A stretch of DNA of 64,000 nucleotides from Amblyornis subalaris (taxonomy: Eukaryota; Chordata; Aves; Passeriformes; Ptilonorhynchidae). Below the pieces are notes generated by a model that did no database searches, had not been told where the DNA came from, and saw nothing but the letters and a program-made list of their open reading frames with translations. Where the stretch lies: NCBI GenBank assembly GCA_018881555.1, contig JACAXG010000107.1, positions 496,001 through 560,000 on the forward strand, read 5' to 3'. Of this stretch, positions 37,950 to 50,700 are shown piece after piece; positions within the stretch are counted from its first letter, which is position 1, and each line of letters starts with the position of its first letter. A program made the position numbers and the translations under genes.

Positions 37950-38537
37950 TGTTGGAAATTATATCTCTTTCCTAATTAATTCTTTCAAAGTAATTGTTTT
38001 AATTAATCCAAAGCAGTGTATTAGTCTTAAGCAGTGTAATTTTCCACTTCAGCCAGCACATAGCTAAGTTTCTTTTCACAGACTTATGGTTACATCACCG
38101 CAACTTTTTAAGTTTTGCTAAACTAACTCTGATAAACTTCAGTGAACAAAGGAAAGCTGGACACCAAGGATCCAAAATGTATGGCCCTCCAAAGACATGT
38201 TGGAGTAACCAGAAGAAGAGACTAACAAAGACATTACAGCCTCAGNGCTGCAGACTCCCTGTCTGGGAAAAAATGGATAAAAGGACTGAAAAATGTAGAC
38301 TAATTAGCATGAGAAATGAGAAATCTATAACTAACAGAAGATAGAGCACTAATTAATGAAAAGAATTATGTAATTTAGAACCAATGAACATTGCTAAAAA
38401 TGTGTAAGTAAGTGAAAAGTTTTGGAAGCGGCATGCCAAGCNGCTGCAGTTATGCACGTCGGACGGGAATAAAGTAACCCCTAGTCCCCAATTCTAAAAA
38501 ATAGTGTTGGGGAGTTTAATTTATCGAACTGGACACA
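37950..38537 (+). mobile_element. Putative solo LTR upstream of the USP6NL promoter
   Basis: The block begins TGTTGGAAATTATATCTC and is AT-rich. It has a TATA-like GATAAAAGG at 38276 and an AATAAA at 38468, followed by a short C-rich and T/G-rich end, the layout of U3, R and U5 of an LTR. The right edge could be anywhere from 38515 to 38537. A target-site duplication could not be shown, and the family is not identified. Its orientation is opposite to the gag relic on its left, so the two need not be one element. Confidence 0.45.
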
Positions 38538-38599
38538 GGAGAATGGGTTTCCATAGTCAGGGTCTTGGTAGCTCATGCATAACAGCCAAGATGCTTCTG

Positions 38600-39330
38600 A
38601 GCGACACGAGGCCTGTTTTGTGTTTCTCCCCTGTTCTCCCCCAGAGGAGCTCACTGCTCCGGGCCCGCGCCTGGTCCAAAGCCCAAGATGGCGGCGGCGG
38701 GTCAGCCCTGTGGGAGGGGCGGGGGCGGGGAGGGTTTCCATAGCGGCGGTGTCACATCGGGGCACTTCCTGGTCGGAGGCCGCCGGTCCCGGGGCAGCGA
38801 GCGGGGACGCGCCGCTGGGGAAGGCGGCGGAGGGAGGGAGGGAGGCCCCGGGAAGAGGAGGAAGCCGAGCAAAGGTAGGGGCGAGCCGGGACTTTGCTCC
38901 GGCCATTGTGCGGCCCCAGGGTGACCGGCTGGACTCGTCCATTGCGGGGGTGCGGGGGGTGGCCGCGTGTGTGTGTGAAGGTGCCGCGCCGGACCCTCCA
39001 TTGAACCGGGCGGGTTCCTCCGGCTGGGGGGGCGGCGGGCGGTACCATCCTGCCCCGAGGGGAGCGGGCGCCTCCCGCGGGGCCGGGGAAGTGGAAGTGG
39101 CGGGAGCCGGCTCCCGCAGGGTACCGGGGTGCTTCGGACTGTTCCATTCCCAGCGGAGGGGTGTGTGTGCTTTCGGAGGTTCACTGCTCTTTCTGCCGGG
39201 GAGGGGGCGGCGCGTGGGGGTTGCGGGGAGTGCGGGACGCGGCGGAGCCGGGAGTGCTGGGGGAGCCCGGGGGAAGCCCTGTGGAGATGCCCCATGTCCC
39301 ATTGTAAGGCTGGAGTGAGCTGTGGCGGCG
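38600..39330 (+). promoter_or_regulatory. USP6NL: CpG island, promoter of USP6NL
   Basis: CpG density rises abruptly at about 38,650 and falls near 39,330. GC boxes (GGGGCGGGGGCGGGG near 38,716) and a YY1-type motif CAAGATGGCGGCGG (38684-38697) mark a TATA-less promoter; such YY1 motifs usually lie just downstream of the start site. Assignment to USP6NL is inferred from the plus-strand exon 2 downstream and from the head-to-head order with ECHDC3 that is known in human. Confidence 0.75.
38650..38874 (+). other. USP6NL: USP6NL untranslated exon 1 (5' limit uncertain)
   Basis: The exon is purine/GC-rich and ends at the donor AAAG|GTAGGG (38874/38875). It contains an ATG inside the YY1 motif (38688). 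Spliced to exon 2, the frame from this ATG would stop after 67 codons at TGA 43967-43969, so it is an upstream ORF at most. The transcription start was not determined. Confidence 0.6.
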
Positions 39331-42300
39331 TGAGGGGCCGCAGTCGGAATGGGTCTATTGGGTCTGTATGTGTCGGGGTTTGTGATTGAGGGGTTACGGC
39401 TGTGGGCCGGACTCTTGGGGCCTCCTTGAGGCCCCCCTGTTTCTGTCCATGTGGAAGGCGACAATGCCGCCCCAGTCGGGAGCAGGGAGGANTTGGATGG
39501 CTGAACCCTTTAATGTGACTTTCTGGCACTGCTGCTTTCTCCGTACCTGCTCCCTCCTCTGCTTTTTGTAATAGTTCAGGTATGCGGTGGAAAGTGCCAG
39601 GCTGGCAGCGGTGGGCTGGGACAGAGGGCTTCCCCCAGGCTGTCCTCAGCCCTGGGTTTCCATGGCCCTCTCCCAGCCCTCAGTCTCCGCTGGGACTGCC
39701 AGCAAAGAGCCAATTATCAGGTGTTTCAGGTTTTCTGTGGCAGGGATGGCTGCCTGTGAAAACCACCGAAACCATTGAACTGCCTGCTGAACGGGAGTCA
39801 AGTGGTGACTTCAGAGTCCCAGTCTCCAAACTCCTGTACCAGTTGTTCACCCGCATATGCTCGAGAATAACTTTCTTTGTGCCATTTGCTGCTTGGAGGA
39901 GGCAGCTGCACTGAAAGCTGGCTGTAAGGGGAGCTGGTTTTCAGCTTTCACTGAATTACAGTGGAATGAAAACAAATCCACATCTGCCGTGTTCACAACA
40001 AATGTATCTTGTGGAAGACCAGTTCGGTTCGAATAATTCTATTAAATAATTGTTTTCTATGGTTTTCTAGCTTGCTGCGTGCCCTGCAATCTAGAGCTGC
40101 TGTGTGACAGTCGAAACTCCAACTCTGCCAGGCGTGTGTGTACTAAACGCAGCGGCCAATCAGCAGTGCCTGAAACTAAAGGCGATTTGCCTCAACGCTT
40201 TGTAGTGTAAATATTCCTGCTATGAACAAAGGAGGGTGTGTCGTTGGACTTGTTTCATTTGTGCTTCCATGTGCTTCCTCGTCTGTGGCCAGTCAGTGAT
40301 TCTGTGTAGGTTCTGAAACAGTAGCAATCTCACTTTGTTGTGAATTGTGCATTTACGCTGTCTAGGGCATTTTACTGAGCTGGGGTGCTCAGAAGCTTGA
40401 TGCTGTATTAGGGATTTTTATTACATTCTTTTTAATAGCTGTGCTCTGAAGTGACTTAGTTTTGCTCCTGTTTAACTTCTGTTGTTTCTGGTTATAACTT
40501 TAAGTTAATTTAGCTGAGATGCAGTGTAAAATAAGTGTTTGATAGAACACTTATTTTGATGTTATTTTGTGTTTGATAGAACACAGCCTTTTAACCAGCT
40601 CTTCCTTTGCTCTCTGATTATACAGCACAGAAACAAGCAATTTGAAACTTAATGTTTTGCCAGCCAGCTATCTGTGTGACTCTAAAACATAGCTTCTGAA
40701 ATCTGTCTGTCTTCTGTGAGGGGCCATAATGTTTGGCTTAAAGAAGAAGGTAAATGACACTAAAATACTGATTTGTGCAGGGCAGGCTCTCTTTAGACTA
40801 TTTTGTCTATGTGTTTAAGCAGTGCAGTTGTGTCTGCTCCTGTGATTCCTGATTCTTGGGAACTGGTTATATAAATCCTTAATGTTAACTCCTTAGCATC
40901 TAAGTTAAACAGATACTACAATAACACACACGCAGGCTAGAACTGAATCTTAATTGCCAAATTAAAGGAAAATCTTTTCTCTGGGTAGAGTTGTAGTGCA
41001 TAGAATTACAATATGCTGTAATTTGCTTGCAATCTGGCTCCTGCTAATTATCCTGAAACAGAGTATTGGGTAAAAAAGAGACCTGGCATTAGGTATGGAA
41101 ACAGGTAATTAAATGTATTATTAGTGTGTGTGAATTTGAAGTTGCAAAGAGAGCTTTGCTCACTGCAGGTATTCCTTTCAAATCTCAGTTAAAATGCCAA
41201 TAGTTTCACAGCTACTGAGGGTGATACTCCAAGGGTGAGTAGATGTGTGCCAGTAGAGGAAACATGGATTGGAATACAAGGGTTAGCTCTTCAGGAAAAG
41301 ACAAACATCAAAGGTATGTGTAGGTGGGTTGGTGTGTTGTTTTTTTTAATTATAGCCTTGTTGATTGCAAGAGAAAGCAGTGAGTGTCAGGCACTATTTT
41401 GAATTAGAAGTTTTTCCAAGATGCTGTCTTTCAGAAAGACACTCAACAAGTAGTACTCTTTCTGTTTTGTAGTAGTTAGTAATGTTTCTGTAGAGGAGAN
41501 AACTTGGCCAGCATTGAAATAAACCAGGTTGTTGGCTGAGACAGCGAAGTGAGAACAGTTTAGTTTCTAATACACATCCCTAGGAAAAGTGTTGATATTG
41601 CAATGCAATAGATAGCAGGGAGTTTATGATATTTGCCAGTGTTGACTTTTCAATACTGTTTTTATTGCTATACTCAAAATTACAGAAAAAAGATGAAACT
41701 TTCCTTTTTTTTTATTTTTTATATGTGACTTACGAAATGACAAAGTTGCTTACAAGGGAAATGATACAAAACTCACATGTAATGTTATTTCAAAGAACAA
41801 TCACTGAATTTACCAGAAGTCTGCATTGTCTGGTAAACAGATGCTAGCAATAGCTAAACAAAATATTTAGACACTGAAGGCAATATAGGAGCAGCACTTC
41901 ATAGCTGGGAGTCAGAGGTCAGGTTGCTGTGATGCACTGGAACATTCACTTTTCACACGTTTAGGTAGCACAGAGCTTCTGCATTGTCCCCATCTCATTT
42001 CCTTAGTGTTACGTGACCAGAGTTTTATAAGCGATGAGGTGCATAATTAAGCTATTATTAGCTTGAAGTGGTTTTCAGAGCTGCTGTTTTGTTTTTTCCT
42101 AATGAACAGCCTTTTCCTGTACATAAACACAATAAAATGTCATGTAACATGATGTCTCAGATGCNAAGTATTGTTAGTTCATATTTACAAAACTAAGGTG
42201 AGACTATGCCTTTGGAAAGACTCCAGTCATCCCGTTGATTATGCATAAGATTCAAGAAGAATTTGGGCCCAAAGGTAGTGTGAAGCACAAGTCAAAAGTC

Positions 42301-43952
42301 TTTGGACCTGGGTTGAGGGCTGTNTGTTTGATCCATTTGATGTTTTTAACATAATAGCTGTTATTAGTCCAGTAAATAATTAAATGTCATGGAAGTTATA
42401 TTTGCTAATTTGAACCAGTAATCAAGGAAGCTGACAAGGCTGCAGTTCTAATGATATGTTTTAACAGNCACTTCCATTTTTGATTGGACTGTGTGTGCTT
42501 AAATATTTAATTTAGGAGCCATTCATGGAAAATTGACAGGACCTGCAGTTCAAACTGTTCTTGTTCAGTGATGGCAGCATCTCAGGGATTTGTGTTCATC
42601 TCTGCTTGTTTAAAACGTTTGTTTATGGATTTCTTCAGCTGTTTTCTTTCCCTATTGAGCCTCTTCCCTGTGTTACTTTTTCAGTGCAAAAAAGTTGTTT
42701 GTAATTTTCAGTCTGCAGCTTTACCAAAGGCTTCCTTTTGGCAGCTGAGTTTCTTTTTTTGGTGGTGTGTGTGGTTCTGGTGTGATATTGGTTTTTTAAT
42801 TGTTGTTTTAGCAGTTGATAAAAGAACCTTCTTGTGATGTCCTGTGATAATAGTTCCTCTACTACTTTGTCATATGCTGTAGGTCTGTAAATGCTATGTG
42901 AAGTCATAATTTAGGAAAAGTTAGATCTCTTCTTATGTGTTTTTGCATTTTACTTTGCTTTCTTTTTTAAGCATGAAGAGATCAGTAGAGTTGAGACTTG
43001 AAATCTGAGTCAGCACAAGATATTATCTGGCTGGATTAGCACAGGTGGTGAGGTTCAGCAGGTTCTAATTGGTTATGAAAAGACAAAATAAATCAAGTAG
43101 TATTGCTTAATTTATGGATATAGTCTCTATTTGTGCAGGTATTGGAAGAAAACTTCATAGTTTAGTAGATATGTTGTGTTTCTTCTTTTCATCTCAGTTG
43201 TGAGGTGAAGTTTCTTTCATTTAACTGTTCTATCAGACTTGTATAAACTTGCTTTTAGCAGCAGGAGGGAGATTATATAATAAATTTTTCAGAATGTACT
43301 TGCTGTGCTGTCATTGTTGGAGATTAAGTTCTCTATATTTGGCTTCAGGGAGGGCCAGGCGTATTGTTAGAGAATCCATATCTGCCCTACTTGGGTATCC
43401 TTTTTTGAAATCAATGAGGAATTGATGGATCTGTAGGTTTGCAGTTGCTGGAAATGGTAACTTTTTCAGGTTTTGTTTCTGAGGAGGAAGTGTTGGATGC
43501 TGATGCCAACCCATGCTTGTTTACTAATCTTAATTGCATTTCTTGTGTTTTAAAAAGTTTTTTTTGCATCTCTTGCTAGCTGAAGTTGCTGAAGGAAAAC
43601 ACTACTTTGGAATTTTCAGTTACTATATCCACATTGTAGTCTAGTACTTTTAACTTCTTAACTGCTCCCAAGAGATAACAAATATTGTGTTTTATAGCAC
43701 ATTTTTTTTAGCACATGCACTCAAGTTTATAATGTGATTGTTAGAAGAAGGTACATATTTTGAGTTGATAAACTGCTAAATACATCTATAAGCAGTAAAG
43801 TTCCCCAGTTATAAAAAAACATGTTTTTGTTCTTTTTTTTTTTTAACAAGGAGGATGAAAAGTTAGTAGGAAAGACAGTTCATATATAAACATATTCTGG
43901 TGATTTGAAGTTGAAAAAATTACTTGTGTTTTTATTTTCTTCCCACCATCAG
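38875..43952 (+). other. USP6NL: USP6NL intron 1
   Basis: The CpG island continues about 450 bp into this intron. After that the sequence is AT-rich and unique. A 16-bp motif occurs twice at a 34-bp offset near 40,535. No internal exon was recognised. Confidence 0.55.
40535..40584 (+). repeat. Direct repeat of a 16-mer
   Basis: GTGTTTGATAGAACAC occurs at 40535-40550 and again at 40569-40584, a perfect copy 34 bp apart. It looks like a recent local duplication. Confidence 0.9.
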
Positions 43953-44042
43953 GACATGTATACCTCTGAGAAACCTTCTCCAACAAGATACCTTGCTTCA
44001 AGACCTGTCTTGGATTATATACAAAGAAGTTTCCAGTCATGA
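43953..44042 (+). other. USP6NL: USP6NL exon 2 (5' UTR plus first 4 coding bases)
   Basis: A long pyrimidine tract and CCACCATCAG precede the 90-nt exon, and ATGA|GTAAGT follows it. Both splice sites are near-consensus. The exon carries a 28-codon upstream ORF (ATG 43956 to TGA 44042). The presumed main ATG at 44039-44041 overlaps that stop. Confidence 0.75.
44039..44042 (+). CDS. USP6NL: Start of USP6NL (RN-tre) coding sequence, isoform 1 type
   Basis: Only ATG plus one base (A) of codon 2 lie in this exon; the rest of the gene is beyond the right edge. Human USP6NL isoform 1 begins Met-Asn-Ser-Asp-Gln-Asp, so ATG A joined to an exon starting with AT TCA GAY would give that start exactly. 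USP6NL is a TBC-domain GTPase-activating protein for Rab5 and Rab43 that limits EGF-receptor endocytosis with EPS8. Assignment is by exon phase, strand and synteny, not by protein similarity, because almost no protein is encoded here. If the next exon differs, the ATG would be wrong. Confidence 0.6.
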
Positions 44043-47000
44043 GTAAGTGGATTTCTTTCTTTTGGAAAAAAAGAAGCCCTTAGTTTGTAATTTAGAAGAA
44101 CTGTACTTCTGTGGTAGGTTTTGGGAGGTGGTTATTCCTCAAAAATATTCATACTGAGTTTTGTCTCCTCAGTCGTATAAAAATGATCAACTAAAGCTGA
44201 GATTTGACAGATGCCATTCTTAATCTGCAAATTTTTGATCAATGCGTGCTCTGTAAGACTCTGTTTGTAGTCTGGTCTCATTTTCAAGAAGGTGAGTTCT
44301 GTAACAAGCTGGTGTTTGTTTTTTTTCAGTATAAATAAAGCATGTAACCCTCAGAAAGGGAAAATGCCTCGGGTTTGCTGAGAACTCCAAANTTTGTGAC
44401 TGCCTAGTGAATTAAAATAACTGGTAAAAATCCAGCATGAAATGAATGGACTTCATTTTGTAGGAAAAAAAAAATACGTTANTCCAATTCCAGTATAGAG
44501 GTCTGATCCCAAAGGAATTTTGGCATGTATTGGTAAGATCTGAGCCACAGAAAACTGTGACTTAATACCTGTTTTGGTGGAAAAAAGAGCAGATGAAAGA
44601 CACCGGAAGTTTTGGTTTAGGCCATGTCTAATGGGTAAGATAACCTCTTTTTAGTGAACTGTTTTGAATATTTAAAGGTCTCTTATAAGTTTTGNAGATG
44701 TGAGACTTCTTAATGTAACTTTTGTCAGCAATGTTACTTGGCCTTGCCTCATGTAGAAATAAGGATAAAACTTCATGTGCACAGGAACTGTTTTTGTAAT
44801 GTAGCTCAGTTTCAGCACAACTGTACTGAATGAGCTGAAGAAAAAGCATCTTGTTCATAGGATAATTATATCCTGTGCTAGTAAAATAAGACCATTTGAG
44901 TTTCTGGGAGGAAGTGAGTAAAGAAAATTGTTGGTTAAATTTCTTGTCAGACTAAATGAAAAATGATTGTTCTTGACATCTGGAAATAAAAAAGAATGAT
45001 GAAGGAAATGCTTGCTAAATGCAGCAGAGGAAAAAGTACACCAAGAAAAGGACTGAAAGAACTGCTGNACTGTAAGGTTCATGCTAGTGTAGATAGAAGT
45101 ATTTTAGTTTTTGTATAGATTTATCTATATTTTTTTCATATTGCTGTTCACACTTGTTTACTTTCTGATGTTTAAAGTATTTGCTGTAGTGCGTAGATGA
45201 CAATTTTCCAGGCAGTTGTTCAAGTACTGTAATATCCTGATTTGTCAAACACTGTGTATGAATCTTCATTTGTTCTATAGACCATTTCATGTGCTGTCAT
45301 TGCTGTATGTACAGTCTTAAACATAACAAATAACTGAGTCATATTTGCTGTGCTAAGTGTGACTTGCAAGGTGCTGCTGGGATGTTGGTTTGGGTACAGC
45401 ACATACAGGCAGTGCTTCAGCAAAATACCCTTAGTTTTGGTCGGATTTTGAGCTGATTCCAGAGTGGAGGGTTGAGCTGTTCATTAGGCAGAATGCAGAC
45501 CCTTATTCAAATGCAAGACAACACTCTGGCAGTACTTTTCGTGGTGGTCAATTATAATGTTCTTCAGTGCAGGACACTGCATTCTTGTGGTAGGNTGGAT
45601 GCTTAAGCCTGTGCTAAGTGATGGGCTCCAAGGGCACAGCAGAAAGTGCCACTTTTAAAAAAATATGGTTTAGAGAAGATTAGATGTTTTATGTTTGGCT
45701 GATGTTGTATTTCTTAGTTTATGGCTTACTTGAGAGAAACTTGAACTATAAGCAGTCCTTAGTTTTAGGCTCCTGTTTCCTAATATCTCAGTCAATGAGG
45801 TGTGTATCACATCTTATGAAGTTGCATTTATTTTCGTACCTCTGTACATATGAGCTTATACACAAAAGCTGTGGGCACCTAGAATAGCTGGATATATTAA
45901 AAATGGTGGGAGTCTCTAGTATTCCTAACTTGTGCATCACCTAGTGTCATTCAAACCAAAAATCTATCTAAAATGAGCTAATCTCAGCCTTAAGGCCAGT
46001 AAAAACTCCAGAATGATGTTACATGCAGTCTNCAGTATCAAGTCCTACTTGTTATTTTCTTGTGATATACTTGATACAATTTGTATTTACTTCTCTCTCC
46101 GTGAAGGGCTGTACTTAGACTCTTGAGTCCTAAAATGATAAAATCCTTTTTCTATTATCTGTCCTAAATTTATTCACGGGCAAATCATATCTATTTGATT
46201 TTTTTGCCAACTTTATTCATTTGCTTTAGTAAGTTTTACCATATAATATTTGTTGGTTTAGTAATTTGTTACATAAAGCTAATTATTTTATTGAAATAGC
46301 TTGTAAAAGTAAAACTAATATCCTGGTACTTAAAAAGCACACACATGCTAATTTTTAAGCCAATGATCAGCTAATTTTTTNTTTGAATGAGAGAACTACT
46401 TTTGATGTATAACTTTTTTAATAGTTGCTGGGTGTGTAAGTGCATGCTTTGGATCCTGTTGTCCTGGATCTTCCCCTGTATTGGGGAAGAGTATTGACAG
46501 AATTGGAAAGTTGACTATTCATGGTGGTAGTTTGTTGTTGGGCAGTACAAAGANTCTTTTAAAACTGAGGCAATCCTTGCTAAGGCTTTCATTTCTGTGG
46601 AATAGCTTTATAAATGTCGTTATGAATGTGTTTTCATAGATAAGGGTAAGACACATCTGTATTTGAAATTGTGCTTTGCCATTGTATGCCTCATAGGACA
46701 CCGAGGTCATATGCTTAAAGGGTTTGTAAGGGTATCAAGTGTAGCTAAGTGAGGTTGATTTTTGATTTGTTTTGTATTTAAAGATAACTTGTCAGAGAAA
46801 TCCTGGTAGGTGCAACCTGCCTAGAATGTCCCACCACAGAAAGAGCTGGTTTAATCTACGTTTTCTCCAGATATTAACATTTAGCGGCCAGAAAATGTGT
46901 AGTGTCATGATAAATGCTTAATATTATAAACTCTGCTCTTTATGTTTGGAAATTTTCCTGTGCTTTTCTCTTTTGAAGAAAGGTCAGTACGGTGAAATTA

Positions 47001-47644
47001 TTTGAGCTGCTGCAGTGAAACTGAATGTTAATACACACCATTGCAACAAGCTGCTGACATCTTCATTTTTTCCCCCCCTTAAATGTATAAGATGCAGTGC
47101 CAACTTGTAATACAGAATATTTCTTTGCTGACTCTGTCTTCCTGCTTTTAGTTTTGTTTCCCACACCCTAAAAACTTAATGCTGCATGCAATTGGGAAGC
47201 TGGCCTGCTTCTTTGTGCTTCATTATCATTGATTCAGGTTTTTTTTGACATTGACTGAGGGTAGGAACACACTTTGTGTGTTTTGAGAGATGCTGTGCCA
47301 TGTAACCTTACATTTTGAAAACAGTTAGTGTGGCCTGGTAATGACAGGGGGAGCTTTTTGCTTCACCAGTTCAAATCAAGGCCACAATGATGTGATTAAA
47401 GGCTGCCCTCTGTTTGATGGTTGGTTATTTACCTTGACCTCTCATTANAGCTCTGGCTTTCTAGTTTGTGTTCACAGAGGAACCTTAGGGTTTTGGGATT
47501 TCTAAAAAANCAGATTTTTTTTCTTTCTGTGTTCTTGTAGTGTATGTAAAGAAATAGTTTTGGCTGTCAGTTTCCCTGTTCATGAGGAATAAACTTGGGA
47601 ATTAAAACAAATGTTAAGGTCAGCCATGATAGATAAAGATGCAG

Positions 47645-47782
47645 TGTTGTAGTGAGTCCTTCAAGGCCAGGTTGGATGGGGCTTGGAGCTGCCTGGTGTA
47701 GTTGAAGGTATCCCTGTCCGTGGCAGGGGGTTGGAACTGGGTGATCTTTAAGGTCCCTTCCAACCCAAACCATTCTATGCAT
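47645..47782 (+). mobile_element. CR1 3' fragment
   Basis: TCCTTCAAGGCCAGGTTGGA, then GGGGGTTGGAACTGGGTGAT and GGTCCCTTCCAACCCAAACC, then CATTCTATG. This is a typical CR1 3' end in plus orientation, about 135 bp long. Confidence 0.92.
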
Positions 47783-50700
47783 TGTAATTTCTGTGCTTGC
47801 ACCTGAGGAGAGTGTGTTCTGGGCATCCATCATGCTTCCTATGCTAAGGAAAGTCTGTAAGGTTAAGGCTGGCTCAGTTTTCCCCCCTCAACCCTGATCC
47901 TCCCCTCCTGATATGTCAGAGTGAATTTGTAGTGTCCTGAGGACTAAATCAAACTGTTCATAAAATAAATAGTGGGAAATATTTTTTTGTTGTTTACCCA
48001 AAGTGTAGGTGGCTGTGCATTTGGTGTATTGTGGGTAAAGTGTTGCAAATAATTTTAAAGCTGAATGATTTGGGTTAAGAGGCTTTGTAGTCATCAGTTC
48101 TTTACAGTGAGCTGAGATAGAAAGAAAGGAAAAGGTCTAGGCTCTGATTCACACAGACAACTGCATGCTGGGGAAGGAAAGCTTAAAAGTAAACTAAAAT
48201 ACTTTGACAATATATAATAATGAATAGCTAAAAGATACCAGATTATTATGTTGCATGCTAAGTTCNTTTTATTTTTGAACCATGATGCTTGAGAGCCATT
48301 CATAAAATGCAAGTTTGAAGCTACTGTTTGTGAATTGTTTTCACAATTGTTCTGATTTCACAGCGCAATTACCTTTTAATCTTTATAAATACTGTGACTT
48401 GAGAAATAGAGGAGATATTGTGTGTTCTGGGTTATCTTTCCTTAAACTTCAAATAGTCATTCTCTATGAAAAACTGAAGCTCTGAATGATAGAGTTGTAG
48501 GACGCGAGGGATAAAGAGCCATAATGCAGATTTGAAGAAGGTTGAAGACTTGTGATATGTTTAAAAAAATTTTAAGAGTTAAATAATAGTAATCCTTCTG
48601 CAACTCAGCTATGTGAAAGAGAATGAAATCCACAAGATTCTTAAATAGCAACTACTATATATTAGTGACCCCCTAAAAATTGCTTCATTGATAATCTCAG
48701 TGTTTATTTAATGTTTCTTCTATTTTTTTATTGAAGTTGTCAAGGGAATTTACCACTGTAACTGCAGTGACACGGGAGTGTTCGGATCACTAGTAGTCCA
48801 CTACTAACTTCTATATAGTGTAATGTTGAAGCATGAAAAATACATGTGCACTGAGCTGTTTGGCTCTGGAATCTTGTAGTAGGAGAAGCTGCCACTCAGT
48901 GTTGCTTCACTGTTACTCCTCTGTGTTTTCTAAACTTTTCAGTTCTGTTTTCTTGGGGTACTGCTACTTGCTGCTGTATCTCCTCTGGATAGTACAGCTA
49001 GTACTTGGTGAGACTGTCAGCAAGCAGGCTGGAGATAATNTTCTGACTCAAAATACAGATTCAGAGGTCAGAATTAATGAGTTGCAGAAACTTGTAAGGT
49101 CTCGACAAAAAACCTNTGAATGGAGTTTCTTTAGAAAGGTCTGGGCTGTAGCAGTCATGGCTGAACTCAGGGTCTTAAAATTTCGTGAGCTCTTTAAAAT
49201 GTTGCCCATGCCAATAAAGGGGGTGGTGTCCTTTGCCTGCCTGAATTCCTGCATTCTTCTCTGTTACGGGAGCATTCAGGAGGTTGATTGGAATTGGGTG
49301 GGCTCCTGAAGCTCTTGCCTAGGTAGCTGCATCCATGGTTGTACTGCTGCCATGCAGGGGTGGGGATCAGTGATCTGTGGGTGAGACTCTGGTAGGTGCT
49401 GTTTTTCCCTTGCTTGAAGTGTGTGTGGAACTATAGCTTAAGTTGTTTAGGAATGTAATAATCTTGGGCTTCCTCTATGTTCAGCAAGGAGAGGCAACTC
49501 CAGAGGGCTAATCAGATCTTACATGACCCAGTTTCTCACCAATGCTGTAATTAAACTGCTCCTCTAAACACACAGGGGGCATGAGTAGCAATAAAATATA
49601 ACCCCANATACCTTGCACAGAACTGATGCATCACATTGAGGAAATGCAGGCGTGCTGGTAGAAACTTACTTGTTATTTTAATATTCCCATTTTATTATAT
49701 TGGATTTCTTATTTATTTAATTGGTGTAATGAGGCAACATCTCAGACCTTGTAATTTTTTTTTGCTGATAGTACAGCTATTTAAATATATCAGAACACAA
49801 ATGAAAGATTTTTGAAATTTGTCTGTATTTAAACAGATTTTAGATTAATTTTTAGTATTTTTTCATAGTCCTTCCTTTATTTTTGATCACTTTTTAGGAT
49901 ATTTAGGACTGGTAAGTTGTTGCTTCCCTTGCACTTAGCATTTATTCTTAGATCAAAGAGGCAGATAAACAGTTTTTTGAATTTTGTTCTGTCACATTTT
50001 TACCTGAACAAAGTAAATCTTCAATCTCCATAGTCTGAAGTGAAGTTGCATCTTTGCAGGATGCTGCAGTTACCAAAAATGTATTCATTGCATCCAGAAA
50101 CTGTGTTTGCAGGTGGTAGGTTCAAGTTCAGTAGTGTCACTTTTTATAAGGCTTTGCTAACAAACTGGTATTGTGTAATATTTGTTTCATTTAAATTAGT
50201 TAGTGTATAGTAAATTTAAATTTGTAAAACCCTTTGCATATATTTCAGATACTTTTACTGAATGTTTTTTAAAAAGTGTTATATTTATTTTCTAATTTAT
50301 TTTTCCATAAAGAGAACTTCAAATCTATCTTATTTCAGTTGGGCTTTTCCCTGGCAGGTTGATGGGGCTTCTCTAAGTAAGTTAGTGCAACGTGACACCT
50401 GCTTTTAAAGAGATGTAATTTCTGTTTGTAAACCAAGATATTGGCACTGGCGGGANAGTATTGTTAGCTTTGAGCTGACAGGAGAGCTGTGGCAGGAAAA
50501 TTACCATCATTAATGTTGTTGGAGGATCAATCTTTATTGCTCCCCACGTGTGTCCTTTTTAGGCACTTGCACTTCACATTTATTGTATCATGTTTGTACT
50601 GAAAATTAAGGTTGGATTTTTTACAAGTTATTTACTTCATGATACCCTAGCTCTGTGTCTGAAACAGCAAGGATGATAGAGGATTATGATAGTAACTTAT

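Noticed and set aside
38481..39529. Long minus-strand open frames (275 and 327 codons) across the CpG island
   Set aside because: They arise from stop-poor GC-rich sequence. Composition is Pro/Ala/Arg-rich with no domain, and plus-strand promoter and splice signals explain the region.
48833..49309. 158-codon plus-strand open frame
   Set aside because: It has no splice context, no recognisable domain and two ambiguous codons; probably a chance frame in the USP6NL intron.
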